Source: Lachnospiraceae bacterium (GTDB lineage: Bacteria; Bacillota; Clostridia; Lachnospirales; Lachnospiraceae). From it: a stretch of 64,000 nucleotides of DNA. A program made the translations under genes and the position numbers. The notes beneath the pieces are model-generated. The model was not told where the DNA came from. It saw only the letters and a program-made list of their open reading frames with translations, and did no database searches. The stretch spans positions 62,001 to 126,000 of the forward strand of contig JAFZLD010000015.1 in the NCBI GenBank assembly GCA_017553505.1, given 5' to 3'. Positions 61,499 through 64,000 of this stretch are shown piece by piece. Every line of letters begins with the position of its first letter. Position 1 is the stretch's first letter.

Positions 61499-63643
61499 AT
61501 GAGAAAGTACGAAGCACATCGTAAAAGCGAAGATGCGTTGAGACGAAGCATTGATGCCATATATAGGGAAAAAGATACTGACGCGGCAGTGGAAAGAGTG
61601 CTTTCTATTACTGCGCGTTTTTATAGTGCGGATCGTTGCTATCTCTATGAGCTCTACGAAGACGAAGAGTGCTACAAGAATACCTATGAGTGGTGCCGTG
61701 AGGGACTTAGCCCCATAGACAAGACCATGACCTATCCGCAGGACATTATTTCTACCTGGCTTGAAGAGTACGGCAAGGAAGGTGAGGTCTGGATTGCATC
61801 CGTAGAAGATGAAATCAGGGGCGGCTACGTCTACGACACACTTATTTCTCAGAAAGTTGAAAGTATTATCTTAAGCCCCATCAAAAACGGTAAGACCATT
61901 GTGGGTTTCTTAGGTCTTGATAATCCCAAGAAATCCGTGGACGACAGATTCCTGCTTCGTTCCGTTTCGGTAATTATATACAGTGAAATCGCAAGAAGAA
62001 GACAGGCTAAACTTCAGGAAAGAGAAGCCGAGAAACAAAAGCGCCAGCTCGAACTTGATAAGTCCATTATCGAAGTCCTGGCCAATGAATACTCGTCTGC
62101 TTTTTACGTAGACCTTGATACGGATTCCCTTACCCCCATCCGAACAGACTCGGCCATGGAGGCGCATTTCGGCGAGTTTTTCAAGGATAAGATCAATTAT
62201 TCACCCGCATACAGAATATATGTGAATACGGTTGTGCAAGAAGACGACAGAGAGGATATGTTCTTTGCCGGAAGCGTTACGCATTTGAGAGAAGCGCTAA
62301 GGGAGACCAGCCTTGTAATTAAGAGGTTCAGGTGCTTAATCAACGGCTCTGAAGAAATATTCGAGGCTAAATGCGTTAAGGTCGGTAACGTTAACGCGCG
62401 TCCGAAGATTATCGTAATCGGTATAGCAAACAGAGAGATAGAAACAAGAGAAGAGCAGAACCGCCGAATCGAACTTATCGAGGCCAATAAACGCGCCGAG
62501 GAAGCAAGTAAGGCCAAGAGTACTTTTCTTTTTAACATGAGCCACGATATAAGAACGCCTATGAACGCTATTATAGGCTACACCGACATGGCGGAGAGCA
62601 ATGCGGGTAATCCCGAGAAGAGAGACGAGTGCCTTCAGAAGGTTAAGCTTGCCAGCCATCAACTGCTAAGTCTTGTTAACGACGTCCTTGATATGGCGCG
62701 AATCGAAAACGGTAAAATCGCCATAGAAGAGATGCCCAACGACATTAAGGTTACGACGGGAAACTGCTTCCAGTTATCCAAGCAGGACGGGGTGGCTCAC
62801 GGCCTTAATATGACAATCGAATATCGTGATATAGAACACAACATGATATTCTGTGACGCGGCGCGCCTTAACAGGATATTTACGAATATTATCAGTAACT
62901 CGGTTAAATATACGAAGCCCGGCGGTAATATCAGCTTCATCGTGGAAGAGCTTCCCGGAAAGCGGCTGGGATACGCAAGATTTAAGTTCACGGTTACGGA
63001 CACCGGTATCGGTATGAGTGAGGAGTTCGTAAAGCACATTTTCGAATCCTTTTCGCGCGAACGTTCCACGACCGCAAGCGGCGTAGAAGGCGCGGGCCTC
63101 GGTATGGCTATTACCAAGGAACTGGTGGACATGATGGGTGGCACCATAGATGTTAAGAGTGAGCTTGGTACCGGAACAATCGTATCCATAAGAATCGACT
63201 TTAGAATTGCCGAGAACGTATCGCCCGATTCCGCGGACGAAGAAGTGGATTACGATAAGGGCCTTGAGTTCAAGCGCGTTCTTCTTGCTGAAGATAATGA
63301 CATGAACAGAGAGATTGCCAAGCATATCTTAGAGAGTCGCGGGCTTATAGTCGAAGAAGCCAACGACGGTTCGGTGGCGGTCGAGATGGTGCTTCAGAAG
63401 GCTCCCGATTACTACGACTACGTGCTCATGGATGTGCAGATGCCGTACATGGACGGATACAAGGCGACGGGCGCCATCAGAAGTTTCGCGGATTCCAAGT
63501 ACGCTAAGCTACCCATCATTGCAATGACGGCGAATGCCTTCGAGGAAGACCGTAAGAAAGCTCTCATGGCGGGCATGGACGCTCATCTGGCTAAGCCGAT
63601 TAACGTCAAAGATCTCTTCAGAACCCTTCAGAGATTTGCATAA
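61499..63643 (+). CDS. Cytoplasmic hybrid histidine kinase: GAF, HisKA, HATPase, REC
   Basis: 714 aa with no TM segment. GAF-like domain ~1-170 (VLSITARFYSADRCYLYELY, SIILSPIKNGKTIVGFLGLDNP). A PAS-like region follows at ~195-320, then a coiled coil. H-box SHDIRTPMNAIIGYTDMA; HATPase N-box IISNSVKYTKPGG, DTGIGMSEE and GAGLGMAITKE. C-terminal REC has VLLAEDNDMNREIAK and VLMDVQMPYMDGY. An orphan relay kinase with no adjacent output protein. A second hybrid kinase of similar C-terminal build is at 20137. Confidence 0.93.
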   Translation: MRKYEAHRKSEDALRRSIDAIYREKDTDAAVERVLSITARFYSADRCYLYELYEDEECYKNTYEWCREGLSPIDKTMTYPQDIISTWLEEYGKEGEVWIASVEDEIRGGYVYDTLISQKVESIILSPIKNGKTIVGFLGLDNPKKSVDDRFLLRSVSVIIYSEIARRRQAKLQEREAEKQKRQLELDKSIIEVLANEYSSAFYVDLDTDSLTPIRTDSAMEAHFGEFFKDKINYSPAYRIYVNTVVQEDDREDMFFAGSVTHLREALRETSLVIKRFRCLINGSEEIFEAKCVKVGNVNARPKIIVIGIANREIETREEQNRRIELIEANKRAEEASKAKSTFLFNMSHDIRTPMNAIIGYTDMAESNAGNPEKRDECLQKVKLASHQLLSLVNDVLDMARIENGKIAIEEMPNDIKVTTGNCFQLSKQDGVAHGLNMTIEYRDIEHNMIFCDAARLNRIFTNIISNSVKYTKPGGNISFIVEELPGKRLGYARFKFTVTDTGIGMSEEFVKHIFESFSRERSTTASGVEGAGLGMAITKELVDMMGGTIDVKSELGTGTIVSIRIDFRIAENVSPDSADEEVDYDKGLEFKRVLLAEDNDMNREIAKHILESRGLIVEEANDGSVAVEMVLQKAPDYYDYVLMDVQMPYMDGYKATGAIRSFADSKYAKLPIIAMTANAFEEDRKKALMAGMDAHLAKPINVKDLFRTLQRFA

Positions 63644-63666
63644 ATTTTACAAAGGATAAGTTGACT

Positions 63667-64000
63667 ATGAAAAAAAGAAAATGGCTCAAAAGGTTATGTA
63701 TCACATTAGGGGTAATTGTGGCACTGTATCTGGTGCTCTTCCTTGTGAACGTGTTAGTGAATGTAAGTCTTCGCAAGTACATTAAGACTTTTGCACCGGT
63801 TGAATATTCCGCCGACCGTATTGTTCCGGTAGAAGAAAACGGATACATCACCATCACTACAGACGGCGACCTTCGCATCATGCATATTACAGATGTGCAC
63901 CTGGGCGGTGGATTCTGGACTTACAAGAACGATAAGAAGACCATCTACGAAGTTATTACCATGTTGCAAAAAGAAAAGCCCGACATAGTAATCTGCGGCG
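63667..64000 (+). CDS. Membrane-anchored metallophosphoesterase (3' truncated by window edge)
   Basis: ATG 63667 begins MKKRKWLKRLCITLGVIVAL, an N-terminal signal anchor of ~25 hydrophobic residues. From about residue 70, LRIMHITDVHLGGGFW gives the first calcineurin-like metal motif (DxH). IVICG at the edge leads into the expected GD motif, which lies outside the window. 111 codons are visible and the frame is open to the end. Probably a membrane-bound phosphohydrolase facing outward. Confidence 0.85.
   Translation, partial: MKKRKWLKRLCITLGVIVALYLVLFLVNVLVNVSLRKYIKTFAPVEYSADRIVPVEENGYITITTDGDLRIMHITDVHLGGGFWTYKNDKKTIYEVITMLQKEKPDIVICG

Overview
The window looks like a chromosomal segment from a Gram-positive, strictly fermentative Clostridia member of the Lachnospiraceae, probably close to Butyrivibrio/Pseudobutyrivibrio. 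This is inferred from protein style, strong GGAGG-type ribosome binding sites, many intrinsic terminators, a T-box, a YesM/YesN-type two-component pair, a bifid-type phosphoketolase and a large xylan/arabinoxylan inventory. No rRNA or tRNA gene was seen, so the taxonomy is an inference. Both edges cut genes: an ABC exporter ATPase at the left and a metallophosphoesterase at the right.

Layout. 1-2.0 kb: the ABC exporter tail, then a non-coding array of six 36-nt dyad units (790-1130) directly upstream of a PD-(D/E)XK-like nuclease gene. 2-7.2 kb: ArAE-type exporter, XRE regulator, NUDIX, APH-like kinase, Cof-type HAD phosphatase, GNAT and RidA-like genes. 7.3-11.6 kb: a RiPP-like locus (short precursor peptide plus an asparagine-synthetase-like cyclase with no glutaminase Cys), followed by three GNAT genes. 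11.6-17.4 kb: CapA-like phosphatase, serine hydrolase, PIG-L deacetylase, a small ORF with its own promoter and terminator, methyltransferase, DUF4253 protein, histidine phosphatase. 17.6-24.5 kb: phosphoketolase, a 7TM hybrid histidine kinase, glmS.

24.5-30.5 kb is the aromatic amino acid block. A Tyr/Phe-rich leader peptide with an attenuator precedes pheA-aroA-tyrA-aroF. A Trp-specific T-box precedes a type-2 trpB. 30.6-43.9 kb is the xylan locus: GH43, lipoprotein, sugar ABC importer (binding protein and two permeases), YesM/YesN-like sensor and regulator, GH10 xylanase with C-terminal carbohydrate-binding modules, an esterase-like protein and glycerate kinase. The theme resumes at 50-57 kb with a GH51 arabinofuranosidase, a sugar-binding-protein/GGDEF fusion and a DUF5060-type glycosidase. 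None of the glycosidases has a visible signal peptide, which fits import of xylo-oligosaccharides followed by intracellular cleavage.

Two structured non-coding elements stand out. Element A occurs twice (38416-38619 on +, 46886-47074 on -), with a long closing stem and compensatory changes in an internal stem. Element B (38659-38885) is a different element with a 25-bp closing stem. Near the right end, an AT-rich cassette (58.3-61.3 kb) encodes a small secreted protein followed by an ABC ATPase and two paralogous permeases. A GAF-containing hybrid kinase then leads to the right edge.

The best candidate for an undescribed system is the 790-1130 array plus nuclease-like gene. Next are element A, element B, the lasso-like cyclase pair and the secreted-protein/ABC cassette.
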